A stretch of 5,239 nucleotides of DNA from contig JAEZQK010000067.1 of NCBI GenBank assembly GCA_023413135.1, positions 1-5,239 on the forward strand. The letters are read 5' to 3'. Numbering within the stretch: the first letter of the stretch is position 1; the number at the start of each line of letters is the position of its first letter. The position numbers and the translations under genes were made by a program. The notes beneath the pieces were generated by a model. It did not search any database, was not told the DNA's origin, and was given only the letters and a program-made list of their open reading frames with translations. Shown here one piece after another: positions 5,049-5,239 of this stretch. The stretch is from Bacillota bacterium. GTDB taxonomy: Bacteria; Bacillota; Clostridia; Christensenellales; Aristaeellaceae.

Positions 5049-5086
5049 CCATCTGGCTCAATCGGCGCGCTGACTCGCTGCCGCTT
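5049..5086 (+). repeat. Intergenic repeat, copy 1 (truncated)
   Basis: It begins CCATCTGGCTCAATCG and follows copy 2 to CGCTGCCGCTT, after which the similarity stops. It is about 38 bases long, lacking the right part of the 66-base unit. Confidence 0.75.
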
Positions 5087-5092
5087 CCACTA

Positions 5093-5158
5093 CCATCCGG
5101 CTCAATCGGCGCGCTGCTGCGCTGCCGCTTGCATCGCTTGTTTCGCCGGCCTCCTTCA
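5093..5158 (+). repeat. Intergenic repeat, copy 2 (66 bases)
   Basis: It begins CCATCCGGCTCAATCG and ends GCCGGCCTCCTTCA. It matches copy 3 at about 57 of 66 positions with no gaps. The differences are mostly single transitions spread along the unit, suggesting an old duplication rather than a recent one. Confidence 0.8.
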
Positions 5159-5173
5159 TCTCGCTTCATCCCT

Positions 5174-5239
5174 CCATCTGGCTCAATCGTCGCACTGCTT
5201 CGCTACCGCTCGCATTGCTTGTTTCGCCAGCCTCCTCCA
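5174..5239 (+). repeat. Intergenic repeat, copy 3 (reaches window edge)
   Basis: It begins CCATCTGGCTCAATCG and ends GCCAGCCTCCTCCA at the last base of the window, aligning to copy 2 along all 66 positions. The unit or further copies may continue beyond the edge. Confidence 0.8.

Larger units (their letters stand above)
4943..5239. other. Gene-free region with dispersed repeats
   Basis: I see no credible gene here. One plus-strand frame stays open from an ATG at 4934 to the window edge, but it has no ribosome binding site, starts inside the heptad array and is made largely of repeat DNA. The region holds an inverted partial repeat (4965-4991), a small GC hairpin (5027-5042) and three direct repeats (5049-5086, 5093-5158, 5174-5239). 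Confidence 0.7.

Noticed and set aside
4934..5239. Plus-strand open frame from ATG 4934 through the window edge (about 102 codons)
   Set aside because: It has no ribosome binding site, begins inside the heptad array, and is built of the intergenic repeats; copy 1 is out of phase with copies 2 and 3. The open frame is explained by GC-rich repeat sequence.
5049..5239. Possible CRISPR array
   Set aside because: The repeats are diverged, unequally spaced and nearly abut; there are no unique spacers of constant length.

Overview
The window looks like chromosomal DNA of a moderately GC-rich Firmicute, most likely a clostridial-type anaerobe. The signs are strong AGGAGG-type ribosome binding sites, a consensus sigma-A promoter, an IS200/IS605-family transposase, and an oxygen-sensitive type of radical SAM enzyme. 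I cannot name genus or species from the sequence.

Left part (1-1460), all on the minus strand. From right to left it holds a GNAT acetyltransferase (888-1460), a compact type II toxin-antitoxin pair with a Phd/YefM-like antitoxin (572-817) and a RelE/ParE-like toxin (262-579), and then the 5' end of an IS200/IS605-type transposase gene cut off by the window edge (1-115). The IS end begins within about 20 bases of the toxin stop codon. The GNAT and antitoxin genes carry an identical 18-base stretch over their ribosome binding site and start codon.

Middle part (1461-2666). A short divergent intergenic region has overlapping candidate promoters for the two directions. It separates the GNAT gene from a plus-strand protein with a nucleotidyltransferase fold (GS...DxD...D), substrate unknown.

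Right part (2667-4923). This is a regulatory module of a TetR-family repressor followed by a radical SAM enzyme with a reduced SPASM/twitch-like C-terminus. The TetR gene has a perfect TTGACA-16-TATAAT promoter and a 20-base palindrome just after the -10 box. A closely related palindrome sits just in front of the ribosome binding site of the radical SAM gene, after the terminator of the TetR gene. The simplest reading is that the TetR protein represses both itself and the enzyme. TetR has no ATG/GTG/TTG start at a usable place; CTG at 2769 is the best candidate.

Right end (4901-5239). Six GAACNNT heptads run over the end and stop codon of the radical SAM gene. They are followed by gene-free DNA with a family of about 66-base repeats (three direct copies, one inverted partial copy) that continues to the window edge.
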